Assembly: GCF_002220365.1 (NCBI RefSeq) | Contig: NZ_MTHB01000204.1 | Location: 1-64,000, forward strand | DNA from: Caballeronia sordidicola | Lineage (GTDB): Bacteria > Pseudomonadota > Gammaproteobacteria > Burkholderiales > Burkholderiaceae | Direction: 5' to 3' | Length of the DNA: 64,000 nucleotides | Part shown: positions 8,816 through 17,987 of the stretch, piece by piece | Layout of the letters: each line of letters starts with the position of its first letter | Numbering within the stretch: position 1 is the stretch's first letter | Made by a program: the position numbers and the translations under genes | The notes under the pieces: model-generated | The model's database searches: none | What the model saw: only the letters and a program-made list of their open reading frames with translations | What the model was told of the DNA's origin: nothing

Positions 8816-9598
8816 ATGACCTATACCAGCTCTACCGTTCGCGTACCCGATGTCGCGGCTGTCCCGCGCCATATCGCGATCATCATGGACGGCAACGGCC
8901 GTTGGGCGACGCAGCGGCGCCTGCCGCGCGTGGCCGGCCATACCCGCGGCGTAGACGCCGTGCGGGCAACGGTCGAAAGCTGTGCGCGCCAGGGCGTCGA
9001 ATTCGTGACGCTGTTCGCTTTCAGTTCCGAAAACTGGCGTCGTCCGACTGACGAAGTCTCGTTCCTCATGCGCCTGTTCGTGACGGCGCTGGAGCGGGAA
9101 GTCGGCAAGCTGCACGCCAACGGCATCCGTTTGCGGGTGGTCGGCGACACCTCCATGTTCGACGACCGCATCCGTGCGCTGATCCAGCGTGCCGAAACCA
9201 AGACGGCGCGCAATACGCGCCTGACGCTGACCATCGCGGCAAACTACGGCGGCCGCTGGGACGTCATGCAGGCGGCGAAAAAACTGGCGGAGCAGTCGGT
9301 TCAGGAAGGCCGCGTCGTTCCAGTCGACGAAGCGGCGTTCGAGCAGCACCTGGCCATGGCCTATGCGCCAGAGCCGGACCTGTTCATCCGCACGGGCGGG
9401 GAGCAGCGCATCAGCAATTTCCTGTTGTGGCAGATGGCGTACACCGAACTCTATTTCACCGATACCTACTGGCCCGATTTCGACGCCGAAGCACTGGCTC
9501 GCGCGATCGAATCGTATGCTGAGCGCGAACGCCGGTTCGGGCGGACCAGCGCGCAACTCGAACCGCAATCGCAGAAGGCCGACACCCTTTCATGCTAA
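8816..9598 (+). CDS. uppS: Undecaprenyl diphosphate synthase (cis-prenyltransferase)
   Basis: Extends farnesyl diphosphate with eight isopentenyl units to C55-PP, the lipid carrier for peptidoglycan and O-antigen. The 260-residue product has the catalytic Asp in IIMDGNGRWA (about residue 25), FAFSSENWRRP, and the C-terminal RTGGEQRISNFLLWQ motif. The ATG at 8816 (MTYTSSTVRV) is chosen over an upstream in-frame codon at 8768 because the extra 16 residues are not conserved. Its last codons overlap cdsA by 7 bp, implying translational coupling. Confidence 0.96.
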   Translation: MTYTSSTVRVPDVAAVPRHIAIIMDGNGRWATQRRLPRVAGHTRGVDAVRATVESCARQGVEFVTLFAFSSENWRRPTDEVSFLMRLFVTALEREVGKLHANGIRLRVVGDTSMFDDRIRALIQRAETKTARNTRLTLTIAANYGGRWDVMQAAKKLAEQSVQEGRVVPVDEAAFEQHLAMAYAPEPDLFIRTGGEQRISNFLLWQMAYTELYFTDTYWPDFDAEALARAIESYAERERRFGRTSAQLEPQSQKADTLSC

Positions 9599-10425
9599 AG
9601 ACCCGTGTCATCACGGCAATCGTCCTGCTGGCAGTGCTTCTGCCAATCACGTTATTCGCGCCGATAGGCGTTTTCGCGGCATTGATCGCCGTTGTTGTCA
9701 TCTTCGCTGCCTGGGAATGGGCGCGACTGCTCAAGCTTACCGGCGGGTCGCCGGTGGTGTACGCGGTGATCGCCGGCATGGCGCTGATCGCCAGCACGCG
9801 GCTCGGGCTGGGTTACAAACCGTTGTATCAGATGGCGGCCATATTCTGGGTGCTGGCCGGTCCGTTCGCGCTTGCGCGCAAGCCCGCGCTTGCCGACGGC
9901 GCGTGGCGCGTCTTCCTGCTGTTCGCCGGCATTGTGACCTTCGTGGCCTGCTGGCACGCGCTCGTTGCGGCCCGTACGGTCGGGGTGGCGTTCGTGCTAT
10001 CGCTTCTCCTAGTCGTATGGCTGGCCGACATTGGCGCATACTTCGCCGGAAAAGCGTTCGGCCGTCATAAGCTTGCACCGTCCATCAGCCCCGGCAAAAC
10101 CCGCGAAGGCGCGTTGGGTGGCTGGCTGGCGGTAATGATCGTAGGCTCGGCGGGCGCGGCGACGCTGGTTTTTGCGCCGACACTGTTTTCGGCGCTGGTG
10201 GCGCATCTCGGCTGGGCCGGCGCGCTCCTCTCCTTGACGGTGCTGACCGTATTCAGCGTAATTGGCGACCTGTTCGAGTCTCTGCTGAAACGCCAGGCGG
10301 GCGTCAAGGATTCGAGCGGATTGCTGCCCGGGCACGGTGGCGTCCTTGACCGGATCGACGCATTGTTGCCTGTATTGCCGATCGCACTCCTGTTGCTCGG
10401 TCCTGTTGCCCAGTCAATCGGCTAA
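9592..10425 (+). CDS. cdsA: Phosphatidate cytidylyltransferase (CDP-diglyceride synthase)
   Basis: Makes CDP-diacylglycerol from phosphatidate and CTP, the branch point for all membrane phospholipids. The 277-residue protein is highly hydrophobic with about eight membrane segments and ends with the CDS family signature SLLKRQAGVKD...PGHGGVLDRID near residues 222-250. Its ATG lies inside the last codons of uppS. It continues the uppS-cdsA-dxr-rseP-bamA run found throughout proteobacteria. Confidence 0.97.
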   Translation: MLKTRVITAIVLLAVLLPITLFAPIGVFAALIAVVVIFAAWEWARLLKLTGGSPVVYAVIAGMALIASTRLGLGYKPLYQMAAIFWVLAGPFALARKPALADGAWRVFLLFAGIVTFVACWHALVAARTVGVAFVLSLLLVVWLADIGAYFAGKAFGRHKLAPSISPGKTREGALGGWLAVMIVGSAGAATLVFAPTLFSALVAHLGWAGALLSLTVLTVFSVIGDLFESLLKRQAGVKDSSGLLPGHGGVLDRIDALLPVLPIALLLLGPVAQSIG

Positions 10426-10443
10426 TCGGCTAAAGAAGGATTT

Positions 10444-11649
10444 ATGCAAAAACGTCTGACTCTGCTCGGATCCACGGGCTCGATCGGCGAAAGCACGCTC
10501 GACGTCGTGGCGCGGCACCCGGACCGCTTCACGGTCTATGCGCTGAGTGCGCATCGCAACGGCGACAAGCTCGTCGACCAATGTGTGCGATTCCAGCCGG
10601 AAGTGGCGGTGGTCGGTGACGCCGATACCGCCGCGAAGGTTGCCGCGGCGCTGCGCGCCCAAGGCTGCAAGACCGAGGTGAGCTACGGTCCGCAAGCGCT
10701 GGTGGACGTTTCGGCAAGCGCCGCCTGCGACACGGTGGTGGCCGCTATTGTCGGTGCTGCGGGCCTGGCGCCCACGCTGGCTGCCGCGCGCGCGGGCAAG
10801 CGCATCCTGCTGGCCAACAAGGAAGCGCTGGTCATGTCGGGCAAGATTTTCATTGATGCGGTGCACGACAACGGCGCGGTGCTGCTGCCGGTCGATAGCG
10901 AGCACAACGCGGTGTTCCAGTGCATGCCGCGTGAAGTGGCGCTGCACGGCGGGGTATCGAAGATCATCCTGACGGCATCCGGCGGCCCTTTCCGTACCCG
11001 CGAACCGTCAACGCTGCGCCACGTCACGCCTGACGAAGCCTGCAAGCATCCGAACTGGGCGATGGGCCGCAAGATTTCCGTCGATTCCGCCACGATGATG
11101 AACAAGGGCCTCGAAGTGATCGAGGCGCATTGGCTCTTCAACGTGCCGGGGTCGCGCATTGAAGTGCTGATCCATCCGCAAAGCGTGATTCATTCGCTCG
11201 TTTCGTACGCGGACGGTTCCGTGCTCGCGCAACTCGGCAACCCCGACATGCGCACGCCGATCGCCTATGCGTTGGCGTTTCCTGAGCGTGTGGACTCGGG
11301 CGTCGCGCAACTTGATCTCGCGCAAATCGCTTCGCTCACCTTCGAGAAGCCTGACCTGAAGCGTTTCCCGTGCCTGGCGCTCGCGCTGAAGGCGCTGGAC
11401 GCTGGCGGCACCGCGAGCGCGGCGCTCAACGCGGCCAACGAGGTCGCGGTGGAGGCGTTCCTTGCTCGCCGTATCGGCTTCATGTCGATCGGGGAAGTGG
11501 TCGAGCGCGTGTTGAATGCGTTGCCGAACGGCAGTGCATCGACCCTTGATGAGGTGCTCGCCGCCGATGCCGAAGCGCGTCGCCTGGCAGGCGAGTTCGC
11601 CGCTTTGCTGACAGCCGACGCACCGCACGCCGAACGCGTCCTGCACTGA
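10444..11649 (+). CDS. dxr: 1-deoxy-D-xylulose 5-phosphate reductoisomerase
   Basis: Second enzyme of the MEP isoprenoid pathway: rearranges and reduces DXP to MEP with NADPH and a divalent metal; target of fosmidomycin. The 401-residue product has the NADPH loop LLGSTGSIGESTLDVV at residues 7-22, the LLANKEALV segment, the metal and substrate motif PVDSEHNA, and ATMMNKGLEVIEAHWLF. An AAGGA precedes the ATG by 6 nt. It supplies precursors for uppS upstream. Confidence 0.98.
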   Translation: MQKRLTLLGSTGSIGESTLDVVARHPDRFTVYALSAHRNGDKLVDQCVRFQPEVAVVGDADTAAKVAAALRAQGCKTEVSYGPQALVDVSASAACDTVVAAIVGAAGLAPTLAAARAGKRILLANKEALVMSGKIFIDAVHDNGAVLLPVDSEHNAVFQCMPREVALHGGVSKIILTASGGPFRTREPSTLRHVTPDEACKHPNWAMGRKISVDSATMMNKGLEVIEAHWLFNVPGSRIEVLIHPQSVIHSLVSYADGSVLAQLGNPDMRTPIAYALAFPERVDSGVAQLDLAQIASLTFEKPDLKRFPCLALALKALDAGGTASAALNAANEVAVEAFLARRIGFMSIGEVVERVLNALPNGSASTLDEVLAADAEARRLAGEFAALLTADAPHAERVLH

Positions 11650-11656
11650 GGTCGCC

Positions 11657-13042
11657 ATGAACTTCCTGATCGAGATCGTTGCATTTGTGGTGGCCATCGG
11701 CGTGCTGGTCGTCGTCCACGAATTCGGCCATTACAGCGTCGCGCGGCTGTGCGGCGTGAAGGTCCTGCGATTTTCGGTCGGGTTCGGCAAGACGCTCGTG
11801 AAATGGGTCAGCAAGCGCACCGGCACCGAGTGGACGATCTCAGCGCTGCCGCTGGGCGGCTACGTGAAGATGCTCGACGAACGGGAAGCTGAAGCGAGCA
11901 TTCCCGAAGCCGATTTGCCGCACGCATTCAACCGTCAACCGGTGTTCAAGCGGATCGCGATTGTTGTGGCGGGGCCGGTAGCGAACTTCATTCTCGCCAT
12001 TTTGCTGTTCGCCGGCGTGTTCGCGGGGGGCGTCTCCGAGCCGGCGGCGATTCTCGCGGCGCCCGCGCCCAACACCGTTGCCGCGAAGGCGGGCTTCGAA
12101 GGCGGCGAGACGATCGTTTCAATGCGCGATGTGCAGGGCAGCAGTGACGCGAGTGGCGAGACGCACAAGGTGCGCTCGTGGTCCGACCTGCGCTGGAAAC
12201 TGCTTGACGCGTCATTTGATCATCGCCGCGTGGTGCTGACGGCCAGGACGAACGAGGGCACGTTCGATTTCCCGTTGAGCGTGGGCAAGATCGACGATCA
12301 GGACGTCGACCAGGATTTCATGGATAAACTCGGCTTCGAGCCGGGCGGCGGCACGCTGGCGGTAGCCGGTGTGGAAGCGGGCAGCGCGGCGGCAAGAGCG
12401 GGCTTGCAGGCCGGTGACGTGCTGCGCGCTATCGACGGCAAAAAGATCGATAACGCGATGGGTTTTATCGACTACGTGCAGCATCGTCCGGGTACGCCGG
12501 TCTCGCTGACGGTCGAGCGCAACGGCGTGGAGCGCGCAGTGCAGATCGTGCCGGAGCTCAAGCAGGACGCTGCCACGCATCGCGATGTCGGCCGGATCGG
12601 CGCGTCGCTCGCGACCCGGATTGCGGCAGTGGATGTGCGTTATGGTCCGGTCGAAAGCCTGCAGTTGGGCGTCAAACGGACGTGGGACATCAGCATTTAT
12701 TCGCTGCGCATGTTCGGGCGGATGATCACGGGCGAAGCGTCGCTGAAAAATCTTTCGGGGCCGGTGACGATCGCCGACTACGCCGGCAAGAGCGCGCGGC
12801 TTGGATTGTCGGCGTTTCTTTCATTCCTCGCGCTCGTGAGTATCAGTCTTGGCGTCTTGAACTTGTTACCGATTCCGGTTCTTGACGGTGGGCATCTGTT
12901 ATATTATTTGGTTGAAGCCGCAACCGGCAAGGCCGTGTCAGATCGTTGGCAGCTGGTTTTGCAGCGGGCGGGTCTTGTTTGCATCGTCGCCTTGTCGATG
13001 ATCGCGCTCTTTAATGACCTTGCTCGCTTGATCCGCTTTTGA
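11657..13042 (+). CDS. rseP: Site-2 intramembrane zinc metalloprotease RseP
   Basis: Cleaves the transmembrane part of the anti-sigma factor RseA during the sigma-E envelope stress response, and degrades remnant signal peptides. The 461-residue protein has the zinc motif HEFGH at residues 21-25 in the first membrane helix, a PDZ domain at about 220-300, and the third ligand in NLLPIPVLDGGHLLYY near the C-terminus. It begins 8 bp after dxr and precedes bamA, the usual arrangement linking protease and outer-membrane assembly. Confidence 0.97.
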   Translation: MNFLIEIVAFVVAIGVLVVVHEFGHYSVARLCGVKVLRFSVGFGKTLVKWVSKRTGTEWTISALPLGGYVKMLDEREAEASIPEADLPHAFNRQPVFKRIAIVVAGPVANFILAILLFAGVFAGGVSEPAAILAAPAPNTVAAKAGFEGGETIVSMRDVQGSSDASGETHKVRSWSDLRWKLLDASFDHRRVVLTARTNEGTFDFPLSVGKIDDQDVDQDFMDKLGFEPGGGTLAVAGVEAGSAAARAGLQAGDVLRAIDGKKIDNAMGFIDYVQHRPGTPVSLTVERNGVERAVQIVPELKQDAATHRDVGRIGASLATRIAAVDVRYGPVESLQLGVKRTWDISIYSLRMFGRMITGEASLKNLSGPVTIADYAGKSARLGLSAFLSFLALVSISLGVLNLLPIPVLDGGHLLYYLVEAATGKAVSDRWQLVLQRAGLVCIVALSMIALFNDLARLIRF

Positions 13043-13142
13043 TCTGGCTTGCCGTTTCACCTTGATCCTTTTTCATCCTGTCTGGCGGCGCTTGAACGAA
13101 CGCCGTCCGGCTTGATGCAGCTATACACACTGGGGAAGCACG

Positions 13143-15455
13143 TTGTTCAAACCTCATCGCTTTGTTCCTAAGTCGGCTGTGGCCGCAGCATTGGCCGCAA
13201 CCGGAATGGCGGCGCACGCGACAACGCCGTTTGTCGTGCAGGACATCCGGATTGACGGCCTTCAGCGCATTGAACCCGGTTCGGTTTTCGCCTACTTGCC
13301 TATCAAGCAGGGCGACACGTTCACCGACGACAAAGCCTCCGAGGCAATTCGCGCGCTGTATGCAACGGGCTTCTTCAACGACGTCCAGATCGCCACACAG
13401 GGCAACGTGGTGGTGGTGCAGGTGCAGGAGCGTCCGGCCATTTCGCAAATCGACTTCTCCGGGATCCACGAGTTCGAAAAGGACAACCTGGCGAAGGCGT
13501 TGCGCGCGGTAGGCTTGTCGCAGGGCCGCTCGTACGACAAGGCGCTTGTCGACAAAGCCGAGCAGGAACTCAAGCGCCAGTACCTGACGCGCGGGTTCTA
13601 CGCGGCCGAAGTCACGACCACCGTCACGCCGGTTGACCGTAACCGCGTGCAAATCCTGTTCTCGGTGGCGGAAGGTCCGAGCGCGAAGATCCGCCAGATC
13701 AACTTCATCGGCAACAAGGCGGTCAGCACGAGCACGCTGCGCGACGAGATGCAGTTGTCCACGCCGAACTGGTTCTCGTGGTACACGAAGAACGATTTGT
13801 ACGCGAAGGACAAGCTCACGGGCGACCTCGAAAACGTACGCTCGTACTACCTGAATCGCGGTTATCTCGAGTTCAACATCGACTCGACGCAGGTGTCCAT
13901 CTCGCCCGACAAGAAGGACATGTACCTGACGATTGCGCTGCACGAAGGCGAACCGTACAAGATCAGCGCGATCAAGCTCTCGGGCAATCTGCTCGACCGC
14001 CAGGCCGAGCTGACGAAGCTCATCAAGATCAAACCGGGTGACCGTTTCTCGGCTGAAAAGCTGCAGGCGACCACAAAGGCTATCGTCGACAAGCTCGGTG
14101 AATATGGCTACGCGTTCGCACAGGTCAACGCACAGCCGCAGATCAATCAGGCCGATCACACGGTCGACCTGACGCTGAATGTGGATCCGAGCCGTCGCGT
14201 GTATGTGCGGCGCGTGAACATCGTCGGCAATACGCGTACACGTGACGAAGTGGTGCGCCGGGAAATGCGTCAGCTCGAAAGCTCGTGGTTCGATTCGAGC
14301 CGGCTGGCGTTGTCGAAGGATCGCGTGAATCGTCTCGGTTACTTCACCGATGTCGACGTGACCACCATCCCGGTCGAAGGGACGAACGACCAGGTGGACG
14401 TGGACGTGAAAGTCACGGAAAAGCCGACCGGCGCGATTACGCTCGGCGCGGGTTTTTCGTCGACCGACAAGGTAGTGCTGTCAGCGGGCGTGTCGCAGGA
14501 CAACGTGTTCGGTTCGGGTACCAGCCTCTCGGTCAACATCAATACGGCCAAGACGTACCGGACATTGACGGTGACGCAAGTCGATCCGTACTTCACCATC
14601 GACGGCATCAAGCGTATTACCGACCTGTACTACCGCACGTATCAGCCGCTGTATTACTCCACGGATTCCAGTTTCAAGATCGTTACCGTCGGTGGTGATT
14701 TGAAGTTCGGCATTCCGTTCTCGGAGCAGGACACGGTGTACTTCGGCGCGGGCCTCGAGCAGAACACGCTCGATATTGATTCCGCTACGCCGCAAAGCTA
14801 TATCGACTACGTGAAGGAATTCGGCCGCGTAGTGAACAACGTGCCGGTGACGGTTGGCTGGTCGCGTGACAATCGTGACAGCGCATTGGTCCCGAGCCGC
14901 GGTTATTACACGCAGACGAACGCTGAATACGGCACGCCGGCGGGTAACACGACGTACGTCAAGGTGGACGCTCAGGCGCAGTACTACTACTCGTTCGCGC
15001 GCGGCTTCGTGCTCGGCCTGAACTTGCAAGGCGGCTACGGTAAGGGCCTGCAAGGCCAGACGTACCCGATTTTCAAGAACTACTATGCCGGCGGTATCGG
15101 CTCGGTTCGCGGCTATGAACCGAGTTCGCTGGGTCCGCGTGACACGACCACGGGAGACCCGATCGGCGGTTCGCGCATGGCGGTGGGCAACATCGAGTTG
15201 ACCTTCCCGTTGCCGGGTACGGGTTATGACCGCACGCTGCGCGTCTTTACCTTCCTTGACGGCGGTAACGTCTGGGGCGATCCGGGTCAGGGCGGCACCA
15301 GCACGGGTGCGAACGGCCTGCGGTATGGTTACGGTTTCGGCTTGGCCTGGATCTCGCCGATCGGCCCGCTCAAGTTGAGCTTGGGTTTCCCGGTGACGAA
15401 GCATGCCGGCGACCAGTATCAGAAGTTCCAGTTCCAGATCGGTACGGCGTTCTAA
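13143..15455 (+). CDS. bamA: Outer membrane protein assembly factor BamA
   Basis: The central Omp85 insertase that folds beta-barrel proteins into the outer membrane. The 770-residue product has a signal peptide ending at AHA-TT (about residue 27), five POTRA domains to about residue 430 and a 16-strand C-terminal barrel. The conserved lid-loop motif VRGYEP is present and the chain ends in aromatic-rich strands with terminal F. The start appears to be TTG at 13143, 8 nt after GGGGAAG; no suitable ATG fits the signal peptide. Skp, its periplasmic client chaperone, is next. Confidence 0.97.
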   Translation: MFKPHRFVPKSAVAAALAATGMAAHATTPFVVQDIRIDGLQRIEPGSVFAYLPIKQGDTFTDDKASEAIRALYATGFFNDVQIATQGNVVVVQVQERPAISQIDFSGIHEFEKDNLAKALRAVGLSQGRSYDKALVDKAEQELKRQYLTRGFYAAEVTTTVTPVDRNRVQILFSVAEGPSAKIRQINFIGNKAVSTSTLRDEMQLSTPNWFSWYTKNDLYAKDKLTGDLENVRSYYLNRGYLEFNIDSTQVSISPDKKDMYLTIALHEGEPYKISAIKLSGNLLDRQAELTKLIKIKPGDRFSAEKLQATTKAIVDKLGEYGYAFAQVNAQPQINQADHTVDLTLNVDPSRRVYVRRVNIVGNTRTRDEVVRREMRQLESSWFDSSRLALSKDRVNRLGYFTDVDVTTIPVEGTNDQVDVDVKVTEKPTGAITLGAGFSSTDKVVLSAGVSQDNVFGSGTSLSVNINTAKTYRTLTVTQVDPYFTIDGIKRITDLYYRTYQPLYYSTDSSFKIVTVGGDLKFGIPFSEQDTVYFGAGLEQNTLDIDSATPQSYIDYVKEFGRVVNNVPVTVGWSRDNRDSALVPSRGYYTQTNAEYGTPAGNTTYVKVDAQAQYYYSFARGFVLGLNLQGGYGKGLQGQTYPIFKNYYAGGIGSVRGYEPSSLGPRDTTTGDPIGGSRMAVGNIELTFPLPGTGYDRTLRVFTFLDGGNVWGDPGQGGTSTGANGLRYGYGFGLAWISPIGPLKLSLGFPVTKHAGDQYQKFQFQIGTAF

Positions 15456-15592
15456 ACCGCGATCGGGATGTGTCGGTGGCCCGGTTTTCCGCTCTTGTCG
15501 CGGAGCTGGGGTGCCTGACACAGTGGCTTGACTTCGTAACCTGATTCAGCGACTTGATTGAGCAAGATAAGTCAGTGGTGTAAATAAGTAAC

Positions 15593-16168
15593 GTGAGGAA
15601 GACTTTGCGAACCGGTAAGCTTTCTAAACATGTAGCGTTGGCGCTTGTCATGTCGGTGGCGCTCGGCCTGACGGGTGCCGCCAAGGCAGAGGCGCAGGAG
15701 ACCCGGATTGCAGCCGTCAACTCCGATCGCATCTTGCGTGAGTCAGCAGCGGCGAAGGCGGCGCAGACGAAGCTCGAAAGAGAGTTTTCAAAGCGAGACA
15801 AGGCGCTGCAGGACATGGCAGCGGGCCTGAAGACCCTGTCGGACGCAATGGACAAGAACGGCGCAGGCATGGCACCTGCCGACCGTGCTGCCAAGCAACG
15901 CGAGTTGTCGCAGGCCGATCAGGACTTCCAGCGCAAACAACGCGAATTTCGCGAAGACCTGAATCAGCGGCGCAACGAAGAGCTTGCTGCCGTGCTGGAC
16001 AAGGCCAACAAGGTCATCAAGCAGATTGCGGAAGCGCAGCATTACGACCTGATCGTGCAGGAGGCGGTGTACGTCAGTCCGCGCATCGATATCACCGATC
16101 AGGTGCTGAAGGCGCTGGCCGCAAATCAGGCGAGCCTGTCTGCCAATCCAGCTAGTAGTTCGAACTGA
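15593..16168 (+). CDS. skp: OmpH/Skp-family periplasmic chaperone
   Basis: Holds unfolded outer membrane proteins in the periplasm on the way to BamA. The start is a GTG at 15593. The 191-residue product has an N-terminal signal peptide (basic KTLRTGKLSKH, hydrophobic core, cleavage near AKA or AEA at 32-34), then a long charged coiled-coil (about residues 60-150), and a short Ala/Ser tail. Position between bamA and lpxD is conserved. Skp is a little shorter in E. coli (161 aa); the extra length is in the linker and tail. Confidence 0.93.
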   Translation: MRKTLRTGKLSKHVALALVMSVALGLTGAAKAEAQETRIAAVNSDRILRESAAAKAAQTKLEREFSKRDKALQDMAAGLKTLSDAMDKNGAGMAPADRAAKQRELSQADQDFQRKQREFREDLNQRRNEELAAVLDKANKVIKQIAEAQHYDLIVQEAVYVSPRIDITDQVLKALAANQASLSANPASSSN

Positions 16169-16184
16169 TCGGGAGCGGTACCGG

Positions 16185-17312
16185 ATGGCATCAGACAGTG
16201 CGATCACGCTTGGTGAACTGACCGAGCGCTTCGGTGGAGACATAGCGGGCGATGCAGCGCATCGCGTGAACGGCCTCGCGCCGCTCGACAAAGCCGGCCC
16301 CACGCAACTCGCCTTTCTCGCGAACCAGAAATATTTGTCTCAAGTGGAAAGCACTCAGGCCGGTGGGGTATTGATTTCGCCAGCAGACCTGGAAAAAGTG
16401 ACGTCGCCGGAAGGGCGTAACTTCATCGTCACAGCGAATCCCTACGCTTATTTTGCGCGTGTGGCGCAGGCTTTCATCGACCTCGCGACGCCGCCGGTTG
16501 AACCCGGCGTGCATCCCACGGCGTTTATCCATCCCGGCGCGAAGGTGGCGGCCAGTGCCGTGATCGGGCCGCACGTGAGCGTGGAAGCGGGCGCCGAGAT
16601 TGGCGAGCGCGTGAAGCTGGATGCGGGCGTGACGATCGGCCAGGGCGTCAAGCTGGCTGACGACGTTCATCTCTATCCCCACGTGAGCGTCTATCATGGC
16701 TGTAAGCTCGGGGCGCGCGTGATCGTGCATGCCGGCGCGGTGATCGGTGCAGACGGTTTTGGTTTTGCTCCGGATTTTGCCGGCGACGGCGACGCGCGCA
16801 CCGGCAACTGGGTCAAGATTCCGCAAGTCGGCGCCGTGGTCGTGGCAGAGGACGTGGAGATCGGCGCGAACACGACGATCGACCGGGGCGCAATGGCCGA
16901 TACGGTGATCGAGGAAGGCGTGAAGATCGATAATCTGGTCCAGATCGGGCATAACTGCCGGATCGGCGCCTACACGGTGATTGCAGGCTGCGCGGGCATT
17001 GCGGGCAGCACGAACATTGGACGGCACTGCATGATCGGCGGCGCGGTGGGCATTGCGGGCCACGTGACGCTGGCGGACTACGTGATCGTCACGGCCCAGT
17101 CCGGCGTGTCGAAGTCGCTGCTGAAGCCGGGTATGTACACCAGCGCGTTCCCCGCCGTGAATCACGCCGACTGGAACAAAAGCGCTGCCATTGTGCGTAA
17201 TCTGGACAAGTTGCGCGAACGCATCAAGACGCTCGAAGCGGCCGTAGCTGCGGGCACTCACCCGGATAACACCGCGGATAACATCCCGGACAGCACTTCA
17301 GGCAAGCATTAA
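16185..17312 (+). CDS. lpxD: UDP-3-O-acylglucosamine N-acyltransferase
   Basis: Third step of lipid A synthesis: adds the N-linked hydroxyacyl chain to UDP-3-O-acyl-glucosamine from acyl-ACP. The 375-residue product has an N-terminal uridine-binding domain and a left-handed beta-helix made of hexapeptide repeats (about residues 105-320), including the catalytic-site region QIGHNCRIG. A Thr/Asp-rich tail after residue 350 is longer than in E. coli (341 aa). The spacing to skp and fabZ suggests one transcript. Confidence 0.97.
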   Translation: MASDSAITLGELTERFGGDIAGDAAHRVNGLAPLDKAGPTQLAFLANQKYLSQVESTQAGGVLISPADLEKVTSPEGRNFIVTANPYAYFARVAQAFIDLATPPVEPGVHPTAFIHPGAKVAASAVIGPHVSVEAGAEIGERVKLDAGVTIGQGVKLADDVHLYPHVSVYHGCKLGARVIVHAGAVIGADGFGFAPDFAGDGDARTGNWVKIPQVGAVVVAEDVEIGANTTIDRGAMADTVIEEGVKIDNLVQIGHNCRIGAYTVIAGCAGIAGSTNIGRHCMIGGAVGIAGHVTLADYVIVTAQSGVSKSLLKPGMYTSAFPAVNHADWNKSAAIVRNLDKLRERIKTLEAAVAAGTHPDNTADNIPDSTSGKH

Positions 17313-17434
17313 GACGGTAAATACCGGCATCCCACGCGAAGCCGCTTGTTGTTTGTTGCTTATCAACGAGTAACGAGCTAACGAGCGGTTTCGCAGTCAA
17401 CACCCGCGCTGTGAAGCGCGCGAGCAGAACGACT

Positions 17435-17908
17435 ATGAGCACCGAAAAAATCAATCTAGACATCCACAAGATTCTCACGTTGCTGCCGCATCGGTATCCG
17501 ATCCTGCTCGTCGACCGAGTACTCGAACTCACGCCGCATAAGAGCATCAAAGCGCTGAAGAACGTGTCGATCAACGAGCCGTATTTTCAGGGTCACTTCC
17601 CGACACGGCCTGTGATGCCTGGCGTGCTGATTCTCGAAGCGCTTGCGCAGGCAGCCGCGCTGCTGACGTTCGCCGAGGAGAAGGAGCCGCACGACCCGGA
17701 AACCACTCTGTATTACTTCGTAGGCATCGACCGGGCACGCTTCAAGCGCGTGGTCGAACCCGGCGACCAGTTGATCCTGAACGTGAACTTCGAGCGCTAC
17801 ATGCGCGGCATCTGGAAATTCAGCGCACGTGCCGAAGTGGACGGTGCAGTAGCAGCCGAAGCCGAGTTGATGTGCACCGTGAAAAACACGGCCGCCGACC
17901 CGAAGTGA
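17435..17908 (+). CDS. fabZ: 3-hydroxyacyl-[acyl-carrier-protein] dehydratase FabZ
   Basis: Dehydrates beta-hydroxyacyl-ACP in fatty acid elongation and competes with LpxA/LpxD for hydroxyacyl-ACP, which explains its place in the lpx cluster. The 157-residue hot-dog-fold product has the catalytic His in LPHRYPILLVDRV and the Glu region in MPGVLILEALAQAAA. I start at ATG 17435 (MSTEKINLDIHKIL); an in-frame GTG at 17411 would add eight unconserved residues. Confidence 0.96.
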   Translation: MSTEKINLDIHKILTLLPHRYPILLVDRVLELTPHKSIKALKNVSINEPYFQGHFPTRPVMPGVLILEALAQAAALLTFAEEKEPHDPETTLYYFVGIDRARFKRVVEPGDQLILNVNFERYMRGIWKFSARAEVDGAVAAEAELMCTVKNTAADPK

Positions 17909-17942
17909 CGCGAGCCGTGCCTAAGTGACGCGAGCCGTGCCT
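17903..17942 (+). repeat. 20-bp perfect tandem duplication at the fabZ stop
   Basis: Two adjacent identical 20-bp units at 17903-17922 and 17923-17942 (AAGTGACGCGAGCCGTGCCT). The first contains the fabZ stop codon, so the second lies in the gap before lpxA. Confidence 0.95.
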
Positions 17943-17987
17943 TAGCCGGCGCGGCAAACCAAGCAACTGAACACCAAGCGAGGGCGC

